Part shown: positions 18,348 to 27,307 of the stretch, one piece after another
Layout of the letters: every line of letters begins with the position of its first letter
Numbering within the stretch: position 1 is the stretch's first letter
Source of the DNA: Vibrio splendidus
GTDB taxonomy: Bacteria; Pseudomonadota; Gammaproteobacteria; Enterobacterales; Vibrionaceae
Direction: 5' to 3'
Length of the DNA: 64,000 nucleotides
NCBI RefSeq assembly: GCF_002873455.1
Contig: NZ_MCUN01000013.1
Span: 1-64,000 of the forward strand
Made by a program: the position numbers and the translations under genes
Notes under the pieces: generated by a model
What the model was told of the DNA's origin: nothing
The model's database searches: none
The model's input: the letters and a program-made list of their open reading frames with translations, nothing else

Positions 18348-18379
18348 AACTTTAGTTATGTTATAACATAACTAAAGTT
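18348..18379. promoter_or_regulatory. 32-bp perfect palindrome, Zur-like operator
   Basis: The sequence reads identically on both strands over 32 bp, centred on TTATGTTATAACATAA. Zur sites of gamma-proteobacteria contain ATGTTATA/TATAACAT half-sites, which are present here with a shorter overlap than the classic 17-bp core. It sits between the DUF1826 gene (about 70 bp from its start) and the YceI gene. A MarR-type site cannot be excluded. Confidence 0.65.
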
Positions 18380-18565
18380 ACACAAATAACTTTGTCGATC
18401 ATGGTTCCAAGAACATGGCGATGCTCTACCTTCCTCAGGTAATTTAATGAATGCTGAACTAAGCTTTTACCTACTCTTCTTCCCTAAAAGTTGTGTAAAG
18501 GGTGTTCTCTAAACAACCAGTTCCATAACATTAAATCTGTAAATTCATCAATGTGGTGACCACTT

Positions 18566-19138
18566 ATGAAAAAACTAATCTCTACACTCGGCCTCCTATG
18601 CACCGTTATCTCCGCTCAATCTTTCGCGGAAACGGGCTACACGTTAGACCCCAATTTATCGAATATTACGTTCGCAACTATCAAGAAGCAGTTTGTTGTT
18701 GAGCCCGCATCCATCAAGCCTTTATCTGGTGGTCTTACCGAAGCGGGTCAATTTGCCATATTGTTAGACTTGAAGAGCATCAGCACGGGAGTATCGATTC
18801 GCGACCAGCGACTCAATGAGCTCTACTTTGAATCGATGACTTTCCCTAAAGTGAAGATATCTGGAAAAGTTGAACCGTCAATGTTGTCTGGTGACCCAAA
18901 AAGAACAACCATTGCAGCGGAGGTTACCTTGCACGGCGTAACAAAAACGATTGATTTTCCCGTTTTAATCGTTCCATCAGAAGAGTTAGTGATGGTTAGT
19001 TCAGCCTCGACAATCATCGTCAATGGCGCTGATTTTGGAATATCGACAGACAACTTGAACAAACTATCAGCTACCGTTGGTGGGTTAGCGATTTCCGACA
19101 AAATCCCTTTAAGCTTCAATCTGCTCTTCGATAAATAA
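18566..19138 (+). CDS. YceI-family periplasmic lipid-binding protein
   Basis: A 190-residue exported protein with a signal peptide (residues 1-21, cut after SFA). The mature part matches the YceI lipocalin-like barrel: YTLDPNLSNITFATIKK at the start, SIRDQRLNELYFES in the middle and the VTLHGVTKTIDFPV strand pair. YceI proteins bind polyisoprenoids or similar lipids in the periplasm. Cytochrome b561 genes often accompany yceI in operons; here b561 lies 1.5 kb upstream but is separated by other genes. Confidence 0.88.
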   Translation: MKKLISTLGLLCTVISAQSFAETGYTLDPNLSNITFATIKKQFVVEPASIKPLSGGLTEAGQFAILLDLKSISTGVSIRDQRLNELYFESMTFPKVKISGKVEPSMLSGDPKRTTIAAEVTLHGVTKTIDFPVLIVPSEELVMVSSASTIIVNGADFGISTDNLNKLSATVGGLAISDKIPLSFNLLFDK

Positions 19139-19542
19139 TAGGGTCACACCTACCCAGTTAGATCTTTTTTAATTCACATTCATCCATCGTTTAAGGCGGG
19201 TGAATGTGAGTTAGAACCGGCAAGTCAGTACACAGTTCTAGATAAACAAATCACTCATGTTCAATTAAAGTGGCCTGTCATCCGACTTTGGTCTAACAAT
19301 TAAACACTCAAATCTGCGGTGATTAAAACAAGCGCTTATTGCCTTATCCACGATAGAACAACACATCCATCTAAGTGTTTAAACACACTCGCTATTTACC
19401 TATCTCAAAACCGCTTTTAGATATGCAACTTCTATGACTAACAGCCTAGTGATATTGATGGTAAATGATGTCAGTATACAAAACTAAACAAAGACCTTGC
19501 CCTAGAGCTAGAACATCTAATTGAACCTAAAAGAGCCCTTTG
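19139..19542. other. 404-bp intergenic region
   Basis: No gene or RNA was recognised. An imperfect inverted repeat (about 19171-19213, attcacattcat ... gggtgaatgtgag) could act as a terminator or processing hairpin after yceI but lacks a T run on its plus-strand 3' side. The rest is AT-rich and featureless up to the MFS gene. Confidence 0.4.
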
Positions 19543-20733
19543 ATGCTGAATAAACACATCGTTAATCGAGACAGCTTGGCTGGAATGGGGGCGACTCTAA
19601 TAGGCAACGGGATCGGTAGGTTTGCCTATATCGCATTAATGCCGGCTCTCATTCAAAGTGGTTGGTTTAGCGAAAGTGATGCATCTTACCTTGGTGTCGC
19701 GACCCTTCTTGGGTACATATTGGGTGCACCTGCTGCCAACATACTGCTGCGTTACTTTAGTGCTGGGCAGTTAATTCGATTCGCTATGTTGATAAGCAGT
19801 TTTAGTTACTTAGGCTGCGCGTTACAAGAGGCACCCTTAACATGGTTCTATGTTTGGCGAACGTTGGCTGGAATTGCGGGTGCCTTATTAATGGTTGTCG
19901 CCCCACCAGTGATTGTCCGAAAGTTTAATCCCGATGTGAAGGCGCGTGTCAGCGGTGCCATATTTTCAGGCATTGGACTTGGTGCGATGTTATCAGGCAC
20001 ATTAATCCCAGTACTGATCTATTTTAGTGTGGTGTCGGCTTGGATTGGCATGGGAATCATCGCATTGGTCACCACGATACTGACTTGGAATGCATGGCAA
20101 ACCCAACCTAACTCGTCAAAAGCGCCTTATATAAAAGCCTCTTTCTCTCAGCTCTCCAAGCCAAAATCACTCAGCGTGGTGCTTATTCTGGTGGCGTATA
20201 CTTTCGACGCTATCGGTTACTTGCCGCACACCTTGTTTTGGGTTGATTACATTGTGCGTGAACTGGGTATGTCGTTCAGCAGCGGTGGTTTATTCTGGGC
20301 AACCTTTGGTATTGGCGCCGCCATCGGCCCATTGATCACTGGCACCTTGGGAGACAAGCTCGGGCTTAAAAAATCCCTCTGCATCGCGTTTAGTCTCAAG
20401 GCTCTAGGTGTCGCAATACCTCTTGTTAGTACCCATCCTATCGCGCTATTAATTTCGTCATTACTGGTCGGAATTTTCACGCCGGGAACGGTAACTCTTG
20501 TGTCAACTTACACGTTGGAGATTGTTGGCTATGAACTGCACACCAAAGCGTGGGCGGGGATGACGTTATCTTTTGCTGTATCACAAGGTGTGGTTGGGCT
20601 TTTGATGGCGTACTACTTAAATCATATGGCTTCATACGACGTTTTGTTCACCGTTAGTACTACTGCTTTGATTTTGTCTTCAGTATGTATCTTAATGACC
20701 GCAACTCGATCTAAGCCTGAACACTCGATCTAG
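19543..20733 (+). CDS. MFS transporter, YbfB/YjiJ type
   Basis: A 396-residue inner-membrane protein with about twelve transmembrane helices, of the YbfB/YjiJ (MFS_4) group. The N-terminus LAGMGATLIGNGIGRFAYIA and the GIGLGAMLSGTLIP segment are characteristic. An ATG at 19543 follows a TTG one codon earlier; the ATG is preferred. A GST-family gene follows 50 bp downstream in the same direction and may be co-transcribed. Substrate unknown. Confidence 0.85.
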   Translation: MLNKHIVNRDSLAGMGATLIGNGIGRFAYIALMPALIQSGWFSESDASYLGVATLLGYILGAPAANILLRYFSAGQLIRFAMLISSFSYLGCALQEAPLTWFYVWRTLAGIAGALLMVVAPPVIVRKFNPDVKARVSGAIFSGIGLGAMLSGTLIPVLIYFSVVSAWIGMGIIALVTTILTWNAWQTQPNSSKAPYIKASFSQLSKPKSLSVVLILVAYTFDAIGYLPHTLFWVDYIVRELGMSFSSGGLFWATFGIGAAIGPLITGTLGDKLGLKKSLCIAFSLKALGVAIPLVSTHPIALLISSLLVGIFTPGTVTLVSTYTLEIVGYELHTKAWAGMTLSFAVSQGVVGLLMAYYLNHMASYDVLFTVSTTALILSSVCILMTATRSKPEHSI

Positions 20734-20783
20734 ATCTGAACTCGCTTTTTTAGCTCAGTTGTCGAATAAAATAAAGGATTATC

Positions 20784-21440
20784 ATGCAACTCTACTTAAA
20801 TGAAACCTCTCCGTTTTCACGCGTGGTCGCAGCAACTGCGCTTTTATCACGCTGCTCGCCTTTGTCTTTTGTTTGGGTTGATCCATGGAGCTCCCCAGCC
20901 AACCTAAAAAACGTCAATCCGTTTTGTTTAATTCCAGCACTCAAACTTGAAGACAAAACAGCACTGACGGAAAGCTTATGCATTTGCCAGTACTTAATTG
21001 AAACGTATCAGCCTCGAACTCTACGGCAGGTAACGTTGAGTCGTGCCAACGAAATGCAGCATCTAGGGACAGCAAAGACGTTAATGGAGATCGCGTTTAG
21101 AACCGCGGCATTGACTCGCTATGCAGACAATGACAATGCGCTTGTCCAGAGAGGGCAAGAAGGTATCGTTGCCGCCCTAGAGCAACTTGACCAAGAGATA
21201 AAACAACAAGGGCTAGAATCCCTTCTGAACGACAACTTGGCCACGTTGTATCTCCATGTCGCTTTAGATTACGTCCAGTTTAGACATACTGAATTGTTTG
21301 ATGAAGTGAACAGCCGCAACATCATCGATTTTTTACACATTTCTCCGTTCACAGACGTACTGACGCACATAAGCATTGAGAGTTTGGCAAACAAACCCGA
21401 TTATCACACGTTGCTTGATTCGTTCAGTCGAGATACCTAA
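20784..21440 (+). CDS. Glutathione S-transferase family protein
   Basis: A 218-residue cytosolic GST-like protein. The N-terminal thioredoxin-like domain (residues 1-80) has SPFSRVVAA where a catalytic Ser is expected, then VNPFCLIPALKLED with the cis-Pro and TESLCICQYL with the glutathione-binding Glu-Ser. The helical C-terminal domain follows. An aaaggatt ribosome site precedes the ATG. It lies close behind the MFS gene, so transport and conjugation or detoxification may be linked, but this is inference. Confidence 0.85.
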   Translation: MQLYLNETSPFSRVVAATALLSRCSPLSFVWVDPWSSPANLKNVNPFCLIPALKLEDKTALTESLCICQYLIETYQPRTLRQVTLSRANEMQHLGTAKTLMEIAFRTAALTRYADNDNALVQRGQEGIVAALEQLDQEIKQQGLESLLNDNLATLYLHVALDYVQFRHTELFDEVNSRNIIDFLHISPFTDVLTHISIESLANKPDYHTLLDSFSRDT

Positions 21441-21611
21441 GAGCATCCAAAACTAGAATGCGTAAAGTCTTGAATTCAACGTGAGACAAGCTCAGAGATG
21501 TCGTTGATGTCACATGTCGTTACACAGCATGACGTGTTAAGGCTTTACATCTTGGACGAGGTAAACAACAATCCCTGAGAATAAATCCATAACATAATGT
21601 ATTTAGAAATT

Positions 21612-22307
21612 ATGAGTAACACAGAAAACAAAAAATCGAACCCTCTTTTCGAAATCGTTTTTAACGTATTTCTTCCGTCATTCATCTTAATGAAGTTCAG
21701 TGGAGAGGAGCACCTAGGAACGGGTTTAGCACTGCTTGTCGCCCTTGCCTTTCCTATCGCTTACGGTGGTATGGAGCTAATCCGCAACAAGAAGTTTAAC
21801 TTCATCGCTGCGCTTGGCTTTGTCAGCGTGCTATTAACCGGCGGTATTGGTTTCTTCGAATTAGACACGCGTTGGTTAGCACTAAAAGAAGCATTAATAC
21901 CCGGCCTAATTGGTTTAGCGGTTCTTGGTTCTACTTTCACTCGCTACCCGTTTATCCAAAAGGTTATGTTTACGCCAGCACTATTGAACATCTCTCTAAT
22001 TGAAGAGCGTTTAAGACAGTTCGGTAACCAAGCAAAGTTTGACCGTTGCCTCATGACATCAAACTACCTATTCGCGAGTACTTTCGCCTTTTCTTCTGCG
22101 ATGAACTACTTTCTTGCGACTTGGATTGTGACAAGCCCTGCCGGTACTGCAGCCTTTAATGAAGAACTTGGTAAACTGACACTTTACAGCTACCCAGCGA
22201 TTGCTATCCCAAGCATGCTGATGATGTTAGGCATTTTCTATTACATTTGGCGCCAAGTTCGCGCTATGACGTCACTAGAAACAGAAAAAATATTTATTAC
22301 TAAGTAG
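21612..22307 (+). CDS. Integral membrane protein, VC0807-like family
   Basis: A protein of about 231 residues with six hydrophobic segments, opening LFEIVFNVFLPSFILMKFSG. It resembles the VC0807-type membrane proteins of Vibrio and other gamma-proteobacteria, whose function is unknown. The motif NISLIEERL ... FDRCL in the middle loop is a recognisable feature. Two starts are possible (21597 and 21612), neither with a convincing ribosome site; the shorter is given. A strong terminator follows. Confidence 0.7.
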   Translation: MSNTENKKSNPLFEIVFNVFLPSFILMKFSGEEHLGTGLALLVALAFPIAYGGMELIRNKKFNFIAALGFVSVLLTGGIGFFELDTRWLALKEALIPGLIGLAVLGSTFTRYPFIQKVMFTPALLNISLIEERLRQFGNQAKFDRCLMTSNYLFASTFAFSSAMNYFLATWIVTSPAGTAAFNEELGKLTLYSYPAIAIPSMLMMLGIFYYIWRQVRAMTSLETEKIFITK

Positions 22308-22327
22308 CTCTTACCGAACGACCTTAG

Positions 22328-22344
22328 TATCTCGTCCTAAAATA
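22328..22344. repeat. Solo copy of the IS3 terminal sequence
   Basis: Seventeen bases (tatctcgtcctaaaata) match the inverted right end of the IS3 element at 342-358 at 16 positions. No transposase or second end is nearby, so this is either an insertion remnant or chance. It sits between a stop codon and a terminator. Confidence 0.35.
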
Positions 22345-22356
22345 GAAACACACCAA

Positions 22357-22384
22357 AAGCTCAGCAAATTTGCTGGGCTTTTTT
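22357..22384 (+). terminator. Terminator after the VC0807-like gene
   Basis: Hairpin aagctcagcaaa / tttgctgggctt with one wobble, followed by a T run, 50 bp after the stop codon. The remaining 290 bp to the HU gene hold only its promoter region. Confidence 0.9.
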
Positions 22385-22677
22385 GTTTCTATTCTCTCAT
22401 TTAACCAACAAGTGGTACGCTGAATTAGATTGGCTTTCTCAAAACAATGATAGATTGCGGTCACCTTTCTCGTACTCGCTTGGTCGCTAGCATTTAAATT
22501 ACCAATAGCTAAAGAACCGCATTCGGTTATACTGAAAGATGATTTAACGCTCAATCTTGTTGATTACTTTACAAAACCCTGCCTAGGTGTTAACACTATT
22601 TCAGCCCTTATTGCTAAGATAGAACGAGCTTGGCCTTAAAGTTAAGCGCCAGCCGTACTCAATAAGGAATATAGAAT

Positions 22678-22953
22678 ATGAATAAATCTCAGTTGGTTGA
22701 ACACATCGCAACTTCAGCAGACATCTCAAAAGATCAAGCAGGTTCAGCGTTAAACGCACTTGTTGAAGGTATTTCTAACACATTGGCTAAGGGTGATGAT
22801 GTTGCCATCCTTGGTTTCGGTAGTTTCAAAGTTAATTCTCGTGCTGCTCGTACTGGTCGTAACCCAAGAACCGGAGAAGAGATTCAAATCTCAGCATCAA
22901 AAACACCTGCGTTTAAAGCAGGTAAAGCACTAAAAGAATCATGTAACGCTTAG
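22678..22953 (+). CDS. HU-family DNA-binding protein (paralogue)
   Basis: A 91-residue histone-like protein. The fold is complete: [20 protein letters not shown] at the dimerisation helix, the GFGSFKV turn and the DNA-clasping beta arm [15 protein letters not shown]. It ends KESCNA, where a Cys near the C-terminus is unusual for HU. An aaggaatat ribosome site sets the start. It is probably an accessory HU paralogue, since the standard hupA and hupB have other neighbours. A small basic protein gene follows 40 bp downstream, before a shared terminator. Confidence 0.88.
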   Translation: MNKSQLVEHIATSADISKDQAGSALNALVEGISNTLAKGDDVAILGFGSFKVNSRAARTGRNPRTGEEIQISASKTPAFKAGKALKESCNA

Positions 22954-22993
22954 GGTAAATAGTAACTCAAAGCAGAATCCAAGGAAGATTACG

Positions 22994-23140
22994 ATGTCTA
23001 TAACTAAAGAAAAAGTTAAAGCTAGCCGCAGTAAAAAAGCAGGCAAGTCAACCAAAGCACAAGCCGAAACGCCTAAGACTCGTCAACGCATTGAAGAGCT
23101 TATGGAAGAGCGCGAATTAGCCAAACTGTTAGAGTTATAG
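22994..23140 (+). CDS. Small basic protein co-transcribed with the HU paralogue
   Basis: A 48-residue protein. The first half is Lys/Arg/Ser-rich and probably disordered (KVKASRSKKAGKSTKAQ); the second half is a charged amphipathic helix (RQRIEELMEERELAKLLEL). A strong aaggaag ribosome site lies 7 bases before the ATG, and the HU gene ends 40 bp upstream with no terminator between. A hairpin terminator follows directly. This is good evidence for a real gene. It could bind nucleic acid or modify HU function; no family was recognised. Confidence 0.7.
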   Translation: MSITKEKVKASRSKKAGKSTKAQAETPKTRQRIEELMEERELAKLLEL

Positions 23141-23154
23141 TTTGTATCCTTCTA

Positions 23155-23180
23155 ATGCCACTGCAACCCTGCAGTGGCAT
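23155..23180 (+). terminator. Terminator of the HU operon
   Basis: Perfect 11-bp stem atgccactgca / tgcagtggcat with a 4-base loop, followed by ttgtttgttt. Confidence 0.9.
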
Positions 23181-23263
23181 TGTTTGTTTAAGAGCCAGTG
23201 TTCCTAACAACCCCATGTCTATCAGTTATTTTTACCCCCTCCTAATACACTAACGGCACCGCG

Positions 23264-23326
23264 GTAATATGCTTAGAAGCTTCGCTGATATACTTAGATG
23301 CTTCGCTAATAGACTTAGAAGCTCCG
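23264..23326. repeat. 21-bp tandem repeat, 3 copies
   Basis: Three near-identical units of about 21 bp (gctgatatacttagatgcttc and variants) lie upstream of the DUF535 gene. Together with promoter sequence they fill the 388-bp gap after the small basic protein gene. Confidence 0.8.
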
Positions 23327-23528
23327 CGCTGGATAAACCGCATAAACATAACTCGGTAATTGAACACGATCTAAGCACTAAGTAACTGACTTAATTATAT
23401 TGTTATACATACCCATACATACCCAAATCGGATTTTTCACTATCATCATTTTCATTGTTAGTTATGAGAGTCAGGGAAGTGTTCGCAACACTGATGTGTT
23501 CGTGCAGCGTTCCTTTTTAGAGGTGATT

Positions 23529-24410
23529 ATGAATGTCGTTCGCATGGGAATAGAAGCTAATACCCATAAAAATAAGGGTAAGTACAAGGCGATAATTAAG
23601 TTTACTATTCGAGCCCTATTTTATTATTCAGCCACTAGAAAAATGAGTGATAATTTTAACTCTGAAGAGAGAAAGCTGTTATTTATCAAGCAGCCAAACT
23701 TCCTATCTAAATTTGTGACTCCTTACTTATGTACTGGCTTTAGCAATAAAGAAAAGATAGAAATCTTATCCAAGCACTACGACTGGTTTGAAGACGCCTT
23801 CGCAACAGAAGCTAGACACCAAATTTATAATGAAAGACTCAACCTTTTAAAACTAGAGATAGATGACAACGTTTATCTGGTTAACCTCAGCTTTGAAAGA
23901 AATGCGAGAAAAGAAGGTGAACTGACAATTTCATTGACCAATTCTTTACTCGAAAAAATGTATAGTATCTCGTTCACTGTTTTCGACAACAGCATCTACA
24001 TCGGTGGTATTCAAGGTGGAGCCAACGACAATGGGTTTAGCCGTACCTTCACAAAAGCTTTCTACGGTTTAAGACCTAAATCTTTCATGGTAGAAACACT
24101 ACGACTGGTAGCCATTAGCTTAGGTATCGACAATATCTATGCAGTAAAAGAATCCGGACATGTGTCGAACTCATTACGCTATGGTAAGAAAAACAAAGAC
24201 ATTAGCCTCAAGTACGATAGTTTGTGGGAAGAGCACGATGGGCAGGTGCATGATGACTATTTTTATCGTCTACCGCTCAATCCTAGCAGGAAAGATCTTG
24301 AGGCTCTAAAACGCCAAAAACGTAAATTGTATCGTGAGCGTTATTCGTGGTTAGATCAATATGAGCAAGATCTGCAAACCGTGATGATCCAGCACACTCA
24401 GGGTCTATAG
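23529..24410 (+). CDS. VirK/YbjX-family (DUF535) protein
   Basis: A 293-residue cytosolic protein of the DUF535 family, recognised from YDWFEDAF near residue 82, YIGGIQGG, the RTFTKAFYGLRPKSFMVETLR block and SGHVSNSLRYGKK. Members (VirK, YbjX) have been linked to surface or peptide-stress phenotypes in enteric bacteria, but the activity is unknown. The ATG at 23529 with its gaggtgatt ribosome site is chosen; the frame runs 43 codons further upstream from a TTG. The gene stands alone. Confidence 0.85.
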   Translation: MNVVRMGIEANTHKNKGKYKAIIKFTIRALFYYSATRKMSDNFNSEERKLLFIKQPNFLSKFVTPYLCTGFSNKEKIEILSKHYDWFEDAFATEARHQIYNERLNLLKLEIDDNVYLVNLSFERNARKEGELTISLTNSLLEKMYSISFTVFDNSIYIGGIQGGANDNGFSRTFTKAFYGLRPKSFMVETLRLVAISLGIDNIYAVKESGHVSNSLRYGKKNKDISLKYDSLWEEHDGQVHDDYFYRLPLNPSRKDLEALKRQKRKLYRERYSWLDQYEQDLQTVMIQHTQGL

Positions 24411-24411
24411 A

Positions 24412-24545
24412 CCTAGCTAACGCAAGCTGATTAAGCCAATACGATTTGAATTAGCCAACGCGAGTTAATCTAGCTAATGCAATCTGATTTAACTGTTTAA
24501 CTGTTTAACTGTTTAACTGGCTCAAGCTAGCTTAACCAACGCGTG
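24412..24545. repeat. Degenerate tandem repeats after the DUF535 gene
   Basis: Variants of a unit of roughly 25 bp (tagctaacgcaagctgatt, tagccaacgcgagttaatc, tagctaatgcaatctgatt) are followed by three and a half perfect copies of aactgttt. The array starts two bases after the stop codon. Confidence 0.6.
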
Positions 24546-24637
24546 CTCATTGAATAAGCAGATAAGCACCCGTGGATCTAACGCTACAATTCAAGTTAAC
24601 AATTTCGATTAGAGCCAATTCCTTTCTCTTATATAAG

Positions 24638-24659
24638 ATGCCTCTTCACTAGAGGCATC
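24638..24659 (+). terminator. Hairpin in the DUF535-CoADR gap
   Basis: Perfect 9-bp stem gatgcctct / agaggcatc with a 4-base loop, after the repeat array. It has no T run, so terminator function is uncertain. The rest of the 497-bp gap shows nothing further beyond promoter-like AT-rich sequence. Confidence 0.45.
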
Positions 24660-24907
24660 GTCGATACTTGTAACTAATCCGTTATTCCCAACACCAAAAA
24701 AATTAGATTTACATTCCTACCCTCTCACAAATATTAGTAAACCCAAAACAAACATTAGACAATGCTAATATTCATCTTTATAGTATCTAGGTATTTCGAA
24801 AACCACTCAATAGTCGGCAACTGGACGGTACTTAGGCAACATGAAAATCCACGCTCTGTGCTCGGCAATTTGTATCGTTAAACTTAGAGACAGTAATAGG
24901 TAAACAA

Positions 24908-26611
24908 ATGACTAAAATTGTAATCATCGGAGGCGTAGCTGGAGGTGCATCAGCTGCTGCCCGTGCTCGTCGTCTTAGTGAAGATGCTGAAATCATCATG
25001 TTCGAGCGAGGCCCGTTTGTCTCTTTTGCCAACTGCGGGTTGCCGTATCACATTGGTGGTGATATCCAGGACAGAAGTAAACTTCTACTCCAAACACCCG
25101 AGAGTTTTTTAGCTCGCTTCAACGTTGATGCGCGCGTGATGAACGAAGTTGTCTCTATCGACCGCACCAACAAATCTGTTTCGGTAAAAAACCTCGTTGA
25201 TGGTAGTAAATATAATGAAAGCTACGACTTCTTATTGCTAAGCCCGGGAGCCAGTGCTGTAGTTCCGCCGATTTCAGGGATAGATAATCCACTCACCCAC
25301 TCGCTACGCAACATTCCAGATATGGATCGCATCATCGAAACAATCCAAATGAACAAACCTGAACACGCGACAGTTGTTGGCGGTGGTTTCATCGGTTTGG
25401 AAATGATGGAAGCGTTTCATCAGCTTGGGATTAAAACTTCTTTGATCGAGATGGCCGATCAGGTCATGACACCGGTAGATCGAGAAATGGCCGGCTTTGC
25501 TCATGCAGAGATTCGTCAAAAAGGCATCGACCTTAAACTCGGTATCGCGCTTGAATCAGTGAAATATGTCCCTAATGAACACATCGCAAGTTTTGATTCC
25601 GGGGAGAGTGAAAAGCATCAACACCTAGAAGGTGAATTGGAATTAACACTCAATAATGGTGAAACACTCACTACCGATATTCTGATCATGGCGATCGGTG
25701 TCCGCCCGGAAACCAAATTGGCGCAAGAAGCAGGCCTACAACTGGGGGCTTTTGGTGGCATTTATACCAATGAATACATGCAGACTAGCGATCCTTCAAT
25801 TTATGCGGTCGGTGACGCAATAGAAGATCAAGACTTTGTGACTGGTGAGCAAACACTCGTTCCATTGGCTGGCCCAGCGAACCGTCAAGGTAGAATGGCG
25901 GCAGACAACATGCTTGGTCGCCAAGAAACTTATCAAGGCACTCAAGGAACGGCAATTTGTAAGATCTTTGACATTGCCGTCGCTTCTACAGGTAAAAACG
26001 AGAAACAACTAAAACGCTCCGGGATCGACTACGAAAAAGTTTATGTCCACACAGCAAGTCATGCGAGTTACTACCCCGGCGCAGAAATGGTTTCGTTCAA
26101 GATGTTATTCGATCCGAAGACAGGAAAAATACTGGGCGCGCAAGCCGTCGGTAAAGATGGTATTGATAAACGCATCGACATTATGGCCGTTGCCCAACGT
26201 GCAGGCATGACCGTTGAACAGCTTCAACACTTAGAGTTAACCTACGCACCACCTTACGGCAGTGCCAAAGACGTGATTAATCAAGCTGCGTTTGTTGCTA
26301 ACAACATCATCAAAAGTGACTCTACACCTATTCATTTCGATGAGATTGAAACACTGGGCGACCATCAAATCTTACTTGATGTTCGTAACCCTGGCGAACT
26401 GGAAAATGGTGGCTTTATTGAAGGGGCAATCAACATTCCTGTAGACCAACTGCGTCATCGAATGAATGAACTTCCAACAGACAAAGAGATCGTAATCTAC
26501 TGTCAGGTTGGGTTACGTGGTAACGTAGCTTACCGCCAACTCGTCAACAACGGCTTTAAAGCACGTAACTTAATCGGTGGTTATAGAACACTCATGTATG
26601 CCAAAGCTTAA
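24908..26611 (+). CDS. CoA-disulfide / persulfide reductase with rhodanese domain
   Basis: A 567-residue flavoprotein. An FAD/NAD(P)H pyridine nucleotide-disulfide oxidoreductase core (residues 1-450) has IIGGVAGGASAAARAR, the single redox Cys43 in SFANCGLPYH that pairs with bound CoA, a second nucleotide motif VVGGGFIGLEMME and the YAVGDAIE FAD motif. A rhodanese domain (about 470-567) carries Cys532 in IYCQVGLRG. This fusion is the CoADR-RHD/Npsr type, which reduces CoA-disulfide or CoA-persulfide and handles sulfane sulfur. All catalytic residues are present. A convergent regulator-like gene follows, separated by a terminator. Confidence 0.92.
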   Translation: MTKIVIIGGVAGGASAAARARRLSEDAEIIMFERGPFVSFANCGLPYHIGGDIQDRSKLLLQTPESFLARFNVDARVMNEVVSIDRTNKSVSVKNLVDGSKYNESYDFLLLSPGASAVVPPISGIDNPLTHSLRNIPDMDRIIETIQMNKPEHATVVGGGFIGLEMMEAFHQLGIKTSLIEMADQVMTPVDREMAGFAHAEIRQKGIDLKLGIALESVKYVPNEHIASFDSGESEKHQHLEGELELTLNNGETLTTDILIMAIGVRPETKLAQEAGLQLGAFGGIYTNEYMQTSDPSIYAVGDAIEDQDFVTGEQTLVPLAGPANRQGRMAADNMLGRQETYQGTQGTAICKIFDIAVASTGKNEKQLKRSGIDYEKVYVHTASHASYYPGAEMVSFKMLFDPKTGKILGAQAVGKDGIDKRIDIMAVAQRAGMTVEQLQHLELTYAPPYGSAKDVINQAAFVANNIIKSDSTPIHFDEIETLGDHQILLDVRNPGELENGGFIEGAINIPVDQLRHRMNELPTDKEIVIYCQVGLRGNVAYRQLVNNGFKARNLIGGYRTLMYAKA

Positions 26612-26686
26612 TGGCTGATAATGAATAACGGTTAACCAATCGCTTTTGTAGAGAGCAAATGATTTTTTCTAGACACTAAATTAAAC

Positions 26687-26720
26687 AAGAGCTTGGTATT
26701 TGAGAAAGTGCCAAGCTCTT
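26687..26720. terminator. Bidirectional terminator
   Basis: Perfect 10-bp stem aagagcttgg / ccaagctctt between the convergent reductase and regulator genes, with T-rich flanks. Confidence 0.88.
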
Positions 26721-26723
26721 TTG

Positions 26724-27092
26724 CTATTCGTACGAATCAATAAAGGCTTGAAGCGCATGCTGATCGATGATCTCTAGTCCTTGCTGGCCTTTCTTGATAA
26801 AGCCTTTGTCTAGCAGATCTTTAACCGCTCTTCGATACACTCGACTCGATGTACCAAAACGTTCGGCCTCTTGATTCACTTTATCAAAACCACCTAACAC
26901 AGTATCCGTCTTATTTTGAACCAACAAATCATAGGCAATATTGTAGGTAATTGAGTGTAATAGCCGGTTGGTGTAAATGCCCATAGAGTCTTGGTAATCT
27001 TCTGCCAATGCAGACGCGAAAAAGAACATCATTTCAGGCTTTTCATGCAACGCTTCTGCTAACTTCTGAATGCAAACAACATCAACTTGCAT
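26724..27092 (-). CDS. Crp/Fnr-like winged-helix protein, short or N-truncated
   Basis: A protein of about 122 residues with the layout of the C-terminal half of a Crp/Fnr regulator. A long helix of dimerisation type (about residues 25-60) is followed by a winged helix ending GTSSRVYRRAVKDLLDKGFI with a final wing. It resembles YeiL-type regulators. The usual cyclic-nucleotide-like N-terminal domain is missing: the frame opens only 18 codons further, to a TTG, and upstream sequence does not restore it. Either a short regulator or a decayed gene. The start at 27092 is uncertain. It is convergent with the persulfide reductase gene. Confidence 0.55.
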   Translation of the reverse strand: MQVDVVCIQKLAEALHEKPEMMFFFASALAEDYQDSMGIYTNRLLHSITYNIAYDLLVQNKTDTVLGGFDKVNQEAERFGTSSRVYRRAVKDLLDKGFIKKGQQGLEIIDQHALQAFIDSYE

Positions 27093-27307
27093 GTGTTCAT
27101 TCAATCCTTTACCTACCTCTCCATTAATGAAAAGCGTGACTTCCAAAAACGAAACTTTAGCTTACTGGTTTTTGGATGATATCGCGTTGACGAGCGAGTT
27201 TGAGAAGCGCATTCTTTAATTTCGAACAGAACAAATTTTAACCTCGCAAGAGTGTGGTTCACTCATGCTTTGTTCTGTGTAACGCATCTAATTGAATGGC
27301 AGGTCAC

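Noticed and set aside
18348..18379. Reading the 32-bp palindrome as a terminator.
   Set aside because: It lies in the divergent interval between two starts and has no T run; an operator is more fitting.
22324..22554. Open frame of 76 codons on the minus strand.
   Set aside because: It overlaps the plus-strand terminator at 22357-22384 and the solo IS-end match; composition is not gene-like.
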